Shown here: in pieces, positions 43,540-52,297 of the stretch | Numbering within the stretch: position 1 is the stretch's first letter | How the letters are laid out: every line of letters starts with the position of its first letter | Assembly: GCF_007859935.1 (NCBI RefSeq) | Contig: NZ_SJPO01000008.1 | Coordinates: 62,001 to 126,000, forward strand | Direction: 5' to 3' | Source: Posidoniimonas polymericola | Lineage (GTDB): Bacteria > Planctomycetota > Planctomycetia > Pirellulales > Lacipirellulaceae | Length of the DNA stretch: 64,000 nucleotides | The notes under the pieces: generated by a model | The model's input: the letters and a program-made list of their open reading frames with translations, nothing else | Databases searched by the model: none | Told to the model about the DNA's origin: nothing | Made by a program: the position numbers and the translations under genes

Positions 43540-44727
43540 CTAGTCCTTGTGGGGGAAGCCGAGCACGCGCTCGAGCTCGAGCCGCGAGGTCACGCCCTGC
43601 TCGACAAGCGCCTCGGCCTGCTCGCGCAGGCTGGAGGAGCCGTGGTCGTGCAGCTTGCCGTGCAGGCGTTGGCGGTCGTAGTCGCCGCGGATCTCGTCGG
43701 CCAGGTCCGGGTGGCGGATGTCGGCCGCCTCGGCGATTACAACCCGGCCCTGGTGACCGGCGCCGCGGCACTCTTCGCACCCGACAATGCAGTCGGGCGT
43801 GGAGCACTCGCACAGCCGCCGCAGCAGCCGCTGCACGACAATCGCTTGCGTGGCGCCCTTGAGCACGTAGGGCGGGATGCCCATGTCGATGAGCCGGGTG
43901 ATCGCGGTGGCGATGTCTCCGGCGTGGAAGGTCGTGACCAGGAGCTGCCCCGTGAGGGCGGCCTGGAACGCCAGCTTGGCGGACTCGTCGTCGCGGATCT
44001 CACCGAGCAGGATCACCTCGGGGTCCTGCCGCACTAAGGCCCGGAGCCCGGTGTGCATGTCGAACCCGGCGTGCGGGGCCGCCTGCGCCTGGGCCACTCC
44101 GGGCAGCACGATCTCGACCGGGTCCTCCAGCGAGGCGATGCTGCGGGCGCCGGTCGACGCGGCGGCGATCTCACGGATCAGGGCGTACGCCGTGGTCGAC
44201 TTGCCGCTCCCGGCAGGCCCCGCGATCAGGATTGCGCCGGTGGTCTGACGCAGGGCCTCGGAGAGGACCTGGTACGCCGATTCCGGCATCCCAAGGTCGC
44301 CGAGGCGCCCCAGGTGGTGGGCGTTGCCGGGCAGGACCCGCACCACGATCTGTTCGCCGAACAGGGTCGGCATCGTGGTGACACGCACCGGTGGCCGGTC
44401 GGGGCTGGTGCGGAGTCGCCCCTCCTGGGGCTTGTGGTTGTCGTACGTGATCAGGTCGGCCAAGACCTTGAGCCGGGTCACGACATGCGTCGCCACGGCT
44501 TTGGGGAGGTCGCCCGCGTGGTGCAGCACGCCGTCAATCCGCCAGTGAACGCGGAGCCCGTGGGCCATCGGCAGCAGGTGCATGTCGCTGGCGCCGAGCT
44601 CGAAGGTCTGGTGGATAAGCGAGTCCACAATCTCCGGTGCGTCGCCGCTCGGCCCGCGGCCGGCAGAGGCGTCGTTTAGCAGTGATTCGGGGCGGCGACC
44701 TTCCTGCGGCGAGTCATTGTCTGGCAT
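43540..44727 (-). CDS. gspE: GspE/PilB family secretion ATPase
   Basis: The 395-aa protein powers pseudopilus assembly. It lacks most of the N-terminal N1/N2 domains of classic GspE (about 500 aa). It has 'IHQTFELGASDMHLLP' and 'LRVHWRIDGVLHHAGDLP', the Walker A 'GPAGSGKSTTAY', Asp box 'IASLEDPVEIVLPG', Walker B 'DPEVILLGEIRDDESAKLA', the His box 'GQLLVTTFHAGD', and a cysteine-rich zinc-binding loop ('CECSTPDCIVGCEECRGAGHQG'). It is the first gene of the operon. ATG 44727 is chosen; 44769 would add 14 residues. Confidence 0.93.
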   Translation of the reverse strand: MPDNDSPQEGRRPESLLNDASAGRGPSGDAPEIVDSLIHQTFELGASDMHLLPMAHGLRVHWRIDGVLHHAGDLPKAVATHVVTRLKVLADLITYDNHKPQEGRLRTSPDRPPVRVTTMPTLFGEQIVVRVLPGNAHHLGRLGDLGMPESAYQVLSEALRQTTGAILIAGPAGSGKSTTAYALIREIAAASTGARSIASLEDPVEIVLPGVAQAQAAPHAGFDMHTGLRALVRQDPEVILLGEIRDDESAKLAFQAALTGQLLVTTFHAGDIATAITRLIDMGIPPYVLKGATQAIVVQRLLRRLCECSTPDCIVGCEECRGAGHQGRVVIAEAADIRHPDLADEIRGDYDRQRLHGKLHDHGSSSLREQAEALVEQGVTSRLELERVLGFPHKD

Positions 44728-45306
44728 CGTTCTGGGCCTGGCGTGTTGAGTAAGGCTAAGAGCGATCATGACGGATTTCGCCGCCGCGGCGGCCGAGGTC
44801 AGGGTGGAGTCACTACCCTATTCGCTCGCTTACGCGGGATCACTCAAACTGGTGGCAACGAATTTTGTGGCCGCTGAGTCTACCAACCCGCGGTGCGGCC
44901 GGCCCTCAGTGGAACCGCCGCGGCCGAGCCGGGTCAAGCGCCGCCGCTCGCCGCGAAGTTCGTTGTGGGAAGTACCCGAAATGTCGAAACTACGGCAGGA
45001 GCGGACATTCGCCGCGGCCGGCCGTGCGGGGCGAAGTAGGTTTTCAGTGGGCGGTCCCCACGCTGTTGGCTCCGCCCGTTCCGCTCGGTGTAGTTCTACG
45101 CTGCTGCGGTAATCCGGCCGGGTTCGACCCGGGGCCATGTTCTTCAAGAGCTACAACCTACAGGGTGGTTCACCCCAGCAGCTTCCGGCTGTTTGAACAT
45201 TCTGCTTCACCCTCCCCGGGCGCCAGCCCGGGGTGTCTGCACGTAGCCACCTGATTCGACCTCTATGACCGCTGGGCGCCCACGCGCGCCCTAGAAGGAG
45301 TGTTAG
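44728..45306. other. Divergent promoter region between secretion operon and two-component cluster
   Basis: No gene was identified in these 579 bp; frames present are short and Arg-rich. The stretch must hold promoters for the minus-strand gspE operon and the plus-strand two-component cluster. A perfect hairpin, CCCCGGGC-GCCA-GCCCGGGG (45214-45233), lies about 75 bp before the first receiver gene. AAGGAG at about 45294 is its ribosome-binding site. Confidence 0.5.
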
Positions 45307-45759
45307 ATGTTAGCCACCGTTGATCGCGTCGTGTTCAAGAGTTTCCCAACCCCGGAGACCCGGGCTCCCATGCCGAAGCTGCTCTGCGTCGACGACGACC
45401 CCGACGTGCAGACCACCATCGAGATGCGGATGCGCGACTACCGCGTTGAGGTCGAGCACGCGTTCTACGGGATGCAGGGCATCACCGAGACCATCAAGAA
45501 TCACCCCGATGTCATTCTGATGGACATCGCCATGCCCAACGGCAACGGCGAGTACCTGCTGGATTGCATCAAGCGAAACGCCGCGACCTCGGATATCCCG
45601 GTGGTGGTGCTGACCGGCATGCGCGACCCCGGGCTGCGGAAGAAGATGATCTCGGCCGGCGCGGCCGCATTCCTCAGCAAGCCGGTCGCGTTTGACGAAC
45701 TGCTGCACACGCTTGGGCAGTTTGTCGATCTCCGCCCCCATGACCAGGAAAGCCGCTAG
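45307..45759 (+). CDS. Single-domain response regulator
   Basis: The 150-aa protein is a CheY-like receiver: acidic pair 'CVDDDPD' (about 27-33), phospho-acceptor Asp73 in 'VILMDIAMP', Thr in 'VVVLTGM', Lys125 in 'FLSKPV'. It has a 22-residue N-terminal extension and no output domain. AGAAGGAGTG before the ATG at 45307 supports that start; a start at 45370 (MPKLL) is also conceivable. First gene of a five-gene-plus cluster. Confidence 0.92.
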   Translation: MLATVDRVVFKSFPTPETRAPMPKLLCVDDDPDVQTTIEMRMRDYRVEVEHAFYGMQGITETIKNHPDVILMDIAMPNGNGEYLLDCIKRNAATSDIPVVVLTGMRDPGLRKKMISAGAAAFLSKPVAFDELLHTLGQFVDLRPHDQESR

Positions 45760-45761
45760 CC

Positions 45762-47336
45762 ATGCAGTTGAACGACCCCATCGAAGTCCTCCTCGTTGAG
45801 GACGACCCCGACGACCGGTTCCTCTTGGAAAAGCAGCTCCGCCGCGACCGCGGGAAGATCTGCATCACCTCCGCGGAGTCTTTCGCCGAGGCGGTCGAGC
45901 ACCTGTCGTCGCGCGACTTCAGCGTCGTGCTGACCGACTTGTCCCTGCCCGACAGTGTCGGCGTCGAGACCGTGTCGCGGCTCCGCCAGCACGCGGGTCG
46001 GACCCCGATCCTGGTGCTGACCTCGCTCGACGACGAGGCGATCGAGCACGAGATCGTCGACGCCGGCGCGCAGGACTACCTGGTCAAGGGAGAGGTCGGC
46101 GGCCGGGCCGTGACGCGGGCCGTGATGCACGCGGTGCAGCGGCAGAACGCACTCAACGAGGTCACCTCGCTTGTCGCTGAGCTCGAGTCGAGTCAGATGC
46201 TGCTGACGCGGAAGAACGAGGACCTGAAACGGCTCTACAACACCGCGCAGGAGATTGTCGACAACGTCTCGCACGACCTGCGGACACCGCTGACGGTCAT
46301 CAAGGACTACGTCGCGATGATCAGCGAGGGGCTGATCGGCGAGATCAACGCCGAGCAGCGGCGGATGCTCAACAAGGTAAGCGTCCGGGCCGACGACCTC
46401 AACAACATGGTCGACGACCTGCTCGACGCCAGCAAGCTCGAGTCGGGACTGCTCGGGACGTGGCGCCGTCCGGTCGAACTCGGCAGCGTTCTGGACCGCG
46501 TCGCGCCGCTGCTTGTGCAACGGGCCGAGGTCAATCAGGTTGCGCTAACTATCGACTGCGACGACAACACACCGCGGGTGTTCTGCGACTGCGAGCAGGT
46601 TAGCCGGGTGCTTACCAACCTGACCGTCAATGCAGTCAAGTACTCTGGCAAGGGTGGCGAGGTGTCGCTCTGGGCCCGGCACGAACCACGGGACAGGCAG
46701 GTCCGCATCGGCGTGACCGACACCGGCCCCGGCATCGATCACGATTCGCTCAAGAAGATATTCCAGCGCTTCGAACAGCTCAGCAACGCCGGCGGCATCG
46801 CTTCTAAGGGGTTTGGACTGGGTCTCAACATCGCCCACATGCTGTGCCGGCTGAACCTGGGCGAGCTGTCGGTCGAGAGCGAGGTCGGCAAGGGCAGCAC
46901 GTTCTCGTTCACGATCCCGGTCGCCGAGCCCGACGAGGTGCTGCGGCGCTGGCTGCGAGGTCATCCGGGCGCGCCCGAACTACGCCTCAAAGAGCTGCGG
47001 GTTGATGAGGCGGTGTCCGAGCAGTCGGCCGACGAATTGGACAACTTTCTCAATTGCTTTGTCCGGCGCGGCGATCTGCTGCTGCGGGTAGGCGAGCGGG
47101 CGTGGCTGGTCGTGATGGCGGTCGGCTCCGTCGAGGCCGCGCAGTGGTGCGACCGCATGAAGCAAGAACTCCAACGCGCCAACCGCAATCGCCCGCTGGG
47201 CCCGCTTCCCGACTTTGAGGTGACGCTCCGCTGTGTCTGGGAGACCCAATCAACGCTGGACCAACGCCTCACCGAGTTCCAATGCGTGCGGGAGGAACTT
47301 GCCGCCCCGGCTGAGAACGTCACGCTTACTGTTTAG
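45762..47336 (+). CDS. Receiver-histidine kinase with C-terminal GGDEF-like remnant
   Basis: The 524-aa protein has a receiver domain (residues 7-125; phospho-acceptor Asp59 in 'VVLTDLSLP', Lys109 in 'YLVKG'), then a coiled coil, a dimerisation/phospho-acceptor helix 'IVDNVSHDLRTPLTVIKDY' (His171), and a kinase ATP-binding domain with N-box 'LTNLTVNAVKYSG', 'VTDTGPGIDHDSLKKIF' and 'GFGLGLNI'. Residues about 400-524 form a further domain; 'RGDLLLRVGERAWLVVMAV' recalls a degenerate GGDEF fold lacking the active-site loop. There is no membrane segment, so it is cytosolic. It starts 2 bp after the upstream stop. Confidence 0.9.
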   Translation: MQLNDPIEVLLVEDDPDDRFLLEKQLRRDRGKICITSAESFAEAVEHLSSRDFSVVLTDLSLPDSVGVETVSRLRQHAGRTPILVLTSLDDEAIEHEIVDAGAQDYLVKGEVGGRAVTRAVMHAVQRQNALNEVTSLVAELESSQMLLTRKNEDLKRLYNTAQEIVDNVSHDLRTPLTVIKDYVAMISEGLIGEINAEQRRMLNKVSVRADDLNNMVDDLLDASKLESGLLGTWRRPVELGSVLDRVAPLLVQRAEVNQVALTIDCDDNTPRVFCDCEQVSRVLTNLTVNAVKYSGKGGEVSLWARHEPRDRQVRIGVTDTGPGIDHDSLKKIFQRFEQLSNAGGIASKGFGLGLNIAHMLCRLNLGELSVESEVGKGSTFSFTIPVAEPDEVLRRWLRGHPGAPELRLKELRVDEAVSEQSADELDNFLNCFVRRGDLLLRVGERAWLVVMAVGSVEAAQWCDRMKQELQRANRNRPLGPLPDFEVTLRCVWETQSTLDQRLTEFQCVREELAAPAENVTLTV

Positions 47337-47349
47337 AAGAGGATCCGCC

Positions 47350-47715
47350 ATGAACAGCCCTAGCCGCGTGCTGATCGTTGAAGACGAGGAAGACATTCGC
47401 GAGAGCGTCGCGATGTGGCTTGGCGTCGCGGGCTACGACACCACCCAGGCATCCGACGGGGTCGACGGGCTGGAGTCGGCGGTGACCTCGCCCCCTGACG
47501 CGATCCTGCTGGACATGATGATGCCCCGGATGAACGGCCTGAAGGCGATGGAGGGCCTGAAGGCGACCGCGGCGACCGCGGAGATTCCGGTGGTGATGCT
47601 GTCGGCCAGTCTCCGCGACGAGCAGCGTGCGCTAGACGCCGGCGCCCGGTTCTTCATCCACAAGCCTTACGACCACAAGAAGCTGCTGGCTGCCTTGAAA
47701 TCGGCGCTCGCCTAG
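47350..47715 (+). CDS. Single-domain response regulator
   Basis: The 121-aa receiver has 'LIVEDEED' (8-15), phospho-acceptor Asp55 in 'ILLDMMMP', Ser in 'VVMLSASL' and Lys near 'FIHKPYD'. No output domain follows. It begins 13 bp after the receiver-kinase gene, so it is the likely phosphotransfer partner within the same operon. Confidence 0.92.
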   Translation: MNSPSRVLIVEDEEDIRESVAMWLGVAGYDTTQASDGVDGLESAVTSPPDAILLDMMMPRMNGLKAMEGLKATAATAEIPVVMLSASLRDEQRALDAGARFFIHKPYDHKKLLAALKSALA

Positions 47716-47784
47716 ACGCGCACGCCGACACCTTTTCTTATTTCTCTTTTCTCGACCACACGCGCTGCATCAGAGACCGACGCC

Positions 47785-48732
47785 ATGAACAAGACTGTGC
47801 TTATTGCCGACGACGACCTCGACCTCGCCGAACTGCTCGCCCGCCGCTGCGAGTCGCTGGGGCTAACCGCCGACATCGCCGCCAACGCGATGTCGGCCCT
47901 CGGCAAGGCCGAGGAGACCCTGCCGGACCTCGTGATCCTCGACGTGAATATGCCCTACGGAAACGGTCTGGGGGTGTGCGAGATGATGGCCGACCACCAC
48001 GAGCTCGCCAAGATCCCGGTGATCGTGATGACCGGCGCGGTCTGCGAGGACACCGTCCGGCGTTGCCACCAGCTGTGCGCTTACTACGTGCCCAAGGGTC
48101 CGGAACTGTGGTCGCGGATCGAGCCGCTCATCGGCGAGCTGCTGCATGCGGAAGGCGATAACGACCCAACTGAAGAGTCGCCGGCCCCCGGGACCGGCGC
48201 GCTACTGCCGCCGATCGTCGTGGGGACACCCCGGGGCGAGCAACCCGAAGAAGCGTCAAAAGTGAATCTAATAGATGCAGCGTTCGAGATGCTCTCACCC
48301 GGCCGCGAGTCCGACGGCATCCCACAAACGGAATCAACCGAGGACCCGCGTCCTTGGATCCTGTCGATAGAAGACGACGAGGACGTTTTTTGGTCAATCT
48401 CTTGCCGTATGGAAGAGCTTGGGTTGGATGTCCGCCGCGCCGTCGCGGGGCGTGACGGCTACCGACGCGCGTTCTTCGATACGCCGAGCCTGATCCTGTT
48501 GGATTACGAGCTCCCCGACGGGAACGGGGACTATGTGCTGCGCAGGCTGAAGGAGTCGCCCGCCACCGCGTCGATCCCGGTCATTGTTCTGACGGGGCGG
48601 CGCGAGCCCACGATCGAACATCAAATGCGGAGACTCGGAGCGGATGAGTTCCTTAACAAGCCCTACGAGTGGGAGCAGCTGCGCGAGGCTGTGCTCAGCT
48701 TGGCGCCCACCTGCCAGCCCGCGCGGCTGTGA
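47785..48732 (+). CDS. Response regulator with two receiver domains
   Basis: The 315-aa protein has receiver 1 (1-120; 'IADDDLDL', Asp53 in 'VILDVNMP', Lys104 in 'YVPKG'), an unstructured linker (about 122-188), and receiver 2 (190-315; 'SIEDDED', Asp240 in 'ILLDYELP', Lys292 in 'FLNKPY'). Such tandem receivers lacking output domains often shuttle phosphate. The 3' end overlaps the upstream-most ATG of the next gene by 89 bp. Confidence 0.9.
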   Translation: MNKTVLIADDDLDLAELLARRCESLGLTADIAANAMSALGKAEETLPDLVILDVNMPYGNGLGVCEMMADHHELAKIPVIVMTGAVCEDTVRRCHQLCAYYVPKGPELWSRIEPLIGELLHAEGDNDPTEESPAPGTGALLPPIVVGTPRGEQPEEASKVNLIDAAFEMLSPGRESDGIPQTESTEDPRPWILSIEDDEDVFWSISCRMEELGLDVRRAVAGRDGYRRAFFDTPSLILLDYELPDGNGDYVLRRLKESPATASIPVIVLTGRREPTIEHQMRRLGADEFLNKPYEWEQLREAVLSLAPTCQPARL

Positions 48733-50461
48733 GCGGGCGCTGTGCTTTGCCGGCGCGTTGCTGACCTGTCTGGCCGCAGCGGGTGTGGCCTCGGCCAGTG
48801 ACGGCCCGCCCGCTAAAACTGCCGGGATCCCCAGCTGCTGCGTCGACGCGTCGGCGCCGGGCGGCGGCGGCAGCGAGGCGTCGGCCGCGCCATTCCTGGG
48901 TTGGGTCCTCGACACCTCCCCGTACCCACCTCGTTGGCGGTGCGGACGTTGGACGGCCGGGATCGGTTGGCTGCATATTGTCTCGGATACCCTGATCTGG
49001 GCGGCGTATCTCGCGATCCCATTGACGCTCGGCTGGTTCGCCCGCACCCGGCCCGACCTGCCATTCCGCAGGGTGTACCTGCTGTTTGGGGCGTTCATCC
49101 TGCTGTGCGGCCTGTCCCACCTGATGGAGGCCGTTATCTTCTGGTGGCCCGCTTACGGCTTGGCGGGCTGCCTCAAGGCGGCGACCGCTTTCGTTTCGGT
49201 GACCACGGTGGTCGCGCTCGTCAGGATTGCTCCGCTGGCGATGGCGTACCGCAGCCCTGACGAATGTGAGACACTCATTGAGCAACGTACCGGGGAGCTC
49301 CAGCTCGCGCAGCACGAAGCCCTGCAGGTAATCGAGTCGTCGCCCACCGGCATCGTCATGGCTGATGAAAGTGGCGTGATCATCATGGTCAACGGCGTTA
49401 CGGAGCGGATCTTCGGCTGGAAACGCGAAGACTTGGTCGGGCGCCCGATCGAAGTGCTGCTGCCAGTACGCTACCGCGCGGCGCACCCCGCGCAGCGGGA
49501 CAACTACTTCAACGATCCATCCGTCCGCCGTATGGGGGCCGGTCGCGAGCTATTTGGACTGCGGGCCAACGGCGAGGAGTTCCCGGTCGAGATCGGGCTC
49601 CAGCCGGTGCAGACCCGAAACGGTTTGCGAGTAGTCAGCGCGATTGTCGACACGAGCGAACGGTCGGCGATGGCGCGGGCGATTGATGCCAAGAGCGGAG
49701 AGCTGGCGGAAGCCAACGCCGCGCTGCTCCGCAGCAACCAAGAGCTTGAGACCTTCGCTTTCGTCGCCTCGCACGACCTGCAGGAGCCGCTCCGCAAGAT
49801 CTCTTCTTACTGCCAGCTGCTGAAGGAAGAGAAGGGCGATCAGCTCGACCCGGAAGCGGTCAGCTACCTGGACGTCTCGATCAACGGCGCAGAACGGCTG
49901 CGGGTGCTCGTCAAGGACCTGCTCAGCCTCTCTCGGATCGCGACCCAGGGCGAGCCGCTGGCGCCGACCGACGCCAACGCCTGCCTGAACGCTGCGCTCG
50001 ACAACCTGGCCTTGCAGATTGAAGAGAGCCAGGCCCGCGTTGAGTGCGAGGGGCTGCCGCGTGTGATGGCCGACGAGAGTCAACTCACGCTGTTGTTTCA
50101 GAACCTGATCGGCAACGCGCTCAAGTACCGCAGCAGCGAGCCTCCGGTGATCAATATCACCGCTGAGGGTCAGGGCCGGGAGTGCGTTGTCTCGATCGAG
50201 GACAACGGGATCGGCATTCCCCAGGAGTACGCCGCCAAAGTATTCCAGATCTTTCAGCGTCTGCATTCTCGCGACAAGTACAGCGGAACCGGTATTGGAC
50301 TGGCGCTCTGCCGCCGTGTCGTCGAGCGATTTGGGGGCTCTATCTGGGTCGACCCGGCGCCGGGCGGTGGGAGTGTGTTCCGCTTCCAGTTAATCACGGC
50401 GGAAGATCAAGCCACCATCAACAGCGGGGAGCAGATCTATGCCTGTGGAAGCGCCGATTGA
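48644..50461 (+). CDS. Membrane histidine kinase with ethylene-binding-like sensor, PAS and kinase domains
   Basis: Numbered from the ATG at 48644 (605 aa). Residues 34-52 resemble a signal/membrane helix. Residues 104-200 form three membrane helices with all key ethylene-binding residues of plant ETR1 at matching spacing: Asp115, Tyr122, Ile125, Pro126, Ile152, Cys155, His159 ('LLCGLSHL'). A PAS domain (225-340), His377 in 'FAFVASHDLQEPLRKI' and the ATP-binding domain ('LIGNALKYRS', 'DNGIGIPQEY', 'GTGIGLALC') follow. The start is uncertain: it overlaps the upstream gene by 89 bp and an internal TTG/GTG start near 48750 is possible. The next receiver overlaps its end. Confidence 0.88.
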   Translation: MSSLTSPTSGSSCARLCSAWRPPASPRGCERALCFAGALLTCLAAAGVASASDGPPAKTAGIPSCCVDASAPGGGGSEASAAPFLGWVLDTSPYPPRWRCGRWTAGIGWLHIVSDTLIWAAYLAIPLTLGWFARTRPDLPFRRVYLLFGAFILLCGLSHLMEAVIFWWPAYGLAGCLKAATAFVSVTTVVALVRIAPLAMAYRSPDECETLIEQRTGELQLAQHEALQVIESSPTGIVMADESGVIIMVNGVTERIFGWKREDLVGRPIEVLLPVRYRAAHPAQRDNYFNDPSVRRMGAGRELFGLRANGEEFPVEIGLQPVQTRNGLRVVSAIVDTSERSAMARAIDAKSGELAEANAALLRSNQELETFAFVASHDLQEPLRKISSYCQLLKEEKGDQLDPEAVSYLDVSINGAERLRVLVKDLLSLSRIATQGEPLAPTDANACLNAALDNLALQIEESQARVECEGLPRVMADESQLTLLFQNLIGNALKYRSSEPPVINITAEGQGRECVVSIEDNGIGIPQEYAAKVFQIFQRLHSRDKYSGTGIGLALCRRVVERFGGSIWVDPAPGGGSVFRFQLITAEDQATINSGEQIYACGSAD

Positions 50462-50876
50462 GATTCTGTTTGTCGAGGACGACGACGACGACTACTTCTT
50501 GTCGCTCAAGTCGCTCGCGCGAGACCGTGTGATGGTCAACACGCACCGCGTCGAAGACGGTGTCGCGGCGATGGACTTCCTGCGTAGGGCGCCGCCGTAC
50601 GAGTATGCGCCGCGGCCCGACCTGATCCTGCTCGACCTCAACATGCCGCGTATGGATGGCCGCGAGGTGCTCAAGGAGGTCAAGTCCGACCCGGAGCTCA
50701 AGTGCATTCCGGTTGTCGTCCTGACCACCTCGGACGACGAACGCGATCTCATAGAAAGCTACTCGCGTCAGGCCAACAGCGTTATCACCAAACCGGTCGG
50801 CCTGACACAGTTCCGCGAGTGTTTGGCGACGCTCAAGAAGTACTGGTTTACCGTGGTCAAGCTGCCCGGCCGGTGA
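50439..50876 (+). CDS. Single-domain response regulator (Rcp1-like)
   Basis: The 145-aa receiver has 'FVEDDDDD' (11-18), phospho-acceptor Asp66 in 'ILLDLNMPRMDGREVL', Thr in 'VVVLTTS' and Lys in 'VITKPV'. The 'DLILLDLNMPRMDG..VL.EVK.D..L..IPVVVLTTS' pattern is that of Rcp1-type regulators which pair with phytochrome-like kinases. It overlaps the ethylene-type kinase gene by 23 bp; GGGGAG precedes its ATG. It is therefore the likely direct partner. Confidence 0.93.
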   Translation: MPVEAPIEILFVEDDDDDYFLSLKSLARDRVMVNTHRVEDGVAAMDFLRRAPPYEYAPRPDLILLDLNMPRMDGREVLKEVKSDPELKCIPVVVLTTSDDERDLIESYSRQANSVITKPVGLTQFRECLATLKKYWFTVVKLPGR

Positions 50877-50891
50877 ACGCTCGGCCGCCTG

Positions 50892-51746
50892 CTAGTCCAA
50901 CTGCTGAGGCGCGAACCGCAGCGTGGCGACAATCGGCCGGTGGTCCGAGGCGGTCGGTTCAGCAAGGACCTCGAACGACTCGTTCTGCCAACGCGAGGAC
51001 TTGCCGACAAGCACGTGGTCGATCTGCCGAGTGGGGTGATCAACCGGGAACGTCGGCGCCGGAGCGGCGCTGGCCGAACGCCATTGCTCGGCTAGCCTGA
51101 GGAGCGTGGGGCTGCCCGGTTGGGCATTGAGGTCCCCCACAAGCAGCGTCAGCGAGCGAGCGTCGGGCGCTGTGTCACGCAGCAGTTGATTGACCACCTC
51201 GGCCGAGTCGAGCCGCTCGGTGCTCCCCTGGCGGTAGTCGAAGTGGGTTGCCAGCACCCGCACCGCCGGCCACCCATCGGGCGTTTTCAACACCACACGC
51301 ATGACGCCGCGTTGCTCCCCTTCGTAGTGACTCGGGAGAGGGTGGTTGACGCACTCTTCCACCGGAAACCTCGACAAGACGGCGTTGCCGTACCGACCGC
51401 CCTGGTAGGCAATGTTGTCTCCGAACACGATCGCGAGTCCTGTGAGACGCGCAAGCTCCCGCGGCTGGTCGACCCCCGCGGTGCGTTCTACTCCGGAGTC
51501 AACTTCCTGCAACGCTACTACATCGACGCGGGCGTCGTTGATGACGCGGGCGATGCGGGAGAGATCAATCTTGCCGTCGACGCCCTCGCCGTGGTGGATG
51601 TTGTAGCTCATCACGCGCAGTTGGATCGGTCCGTCGGCCGCGCGGACGGCGGGCGGCATGGCCATGACGATCAGCAAGGCGAGCCAGGTCGCGACGCCCG
51701 GCCGGCAGTGTTTGGGCGTGAGGGAATCTCGCAGGGGGATTTTCAT
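50892..51746 (-). CDS. Secreted endonuclease/exonuclease/phosphatase family protein
   Basis: The 284-aa protein has a signal-like N-terminus ('RPGVATWLALLIVMAMPPAVRA') and the EEP core: 'LRVMSYNIHHGEGVDG', 'VVALQEVDSGVERT', 'YGNAVLSRFPVE', 'VLATHFDYR', 'TLLVGDLNAQPGS', 'RQIDHVLVG', 'SDHRPIVATLRF'. All catalytic positions are present. Export distinguishes it from the cytosolic EEP protein at 3109-3855. The ATG at 51746 is chosen for the signal peptide. Substrate unknown. Confidence 0.87.
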   Translation of the reverse strand: MKIPLRDSLTPKHCRPGVATWLALLIVMAMPPAVRAADGPIQLRVMSYNIHHGEGVDGKIDLSRIARVINDARVDVVALQEVDSGVERTAGVDQPRELARLTGLAIVFGDNIAYQGGRYGNAVLSRFPVEECVNHPLPSHYEGEQRGVMRVVLKTPDGWPAVRVLATHFDYRQGSTERLDSAEVVNQLLRDTAPDARSLTLLVGDLNAQPGSPTLLRLAEQWRSASAAPAPTFPVDHPTRQIDHVLVGKSSRWQNESFEVLAEPTASDHRPIVATLRFAPQQLD

Positions 51747-51881
51747 GGCGCAGAGCAGGTGGGGCAGGGCGTGCCGGAGGGACCCCTGATTGTACCTCGT
51801 CGCGATCACCGCCGCGAAGCCTGCCGGGGGCGGGCGCCGCGTCCTCGGGAGAGAATCGAACCAACGCAGCCCGCTTCTGTG

Positions 51882-52230
51882 ATGCCTGGAGCCCCCAAGA
51901 TGCCGGCGATACCCAAGCCAGACTTCCTCACGAATGTCACGGGCCTGCCCCGTTCGGGCACTCGATGGTGATGCAGCTGCTAGTGGCGGGCGGTCTCGAG
52001 CCGTGCACCTAAGGGGTGGGCGTCGCGGATGAGAGCAAACCGAAGGGCTACATAGAGGACGAACGCATTAAGCGGCTGGCCAAGGAGAGTGAATGGCTGA
52101 ACTTGGCCCGCAGATTGGCTGGCGGCGGCATTCGCCCAGCAGAATGAAGCGACGCGGAAATTTATTGCTGACCGTCCCGGAACGACCTTCCTGGTGCTGG
52201 GGCGCCAGGAAGTCATCGCCGCCGCAGGCC
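51882..52230 (+). pseudogene. Degraded sulfotransferase-family gene
   Basis: From the ATG at 51882 the translation reads 'KPDFLTNVTGLPRSGT', the PAPS-binding 5'-phosphosulfate loop of sulfotransferases, then shifts frame by one base after GGCAC (about 51959). The next frame continues 'SMVMQLLVAGGLEPCT', hits a stop (TAA at about 52011), and continues 'GVGVADESKPKGYIEDERI' and 'KRLAKESEWL'. After about 52120 only a third-frame remnant ('FIADRPGTTFLVLGRQEVIA') recalls the family's C-terminus. At least one frameshift, one stop and one internal deletion make it a pseudogene. Confidence 0.75.
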
Positions 52231-52297
52231 GGCGCCCGGTCGCCGGTCCCCACTGCCCCCAGGGAAACAGACGCCAGAATCCGGCCTGCGGGACGAA

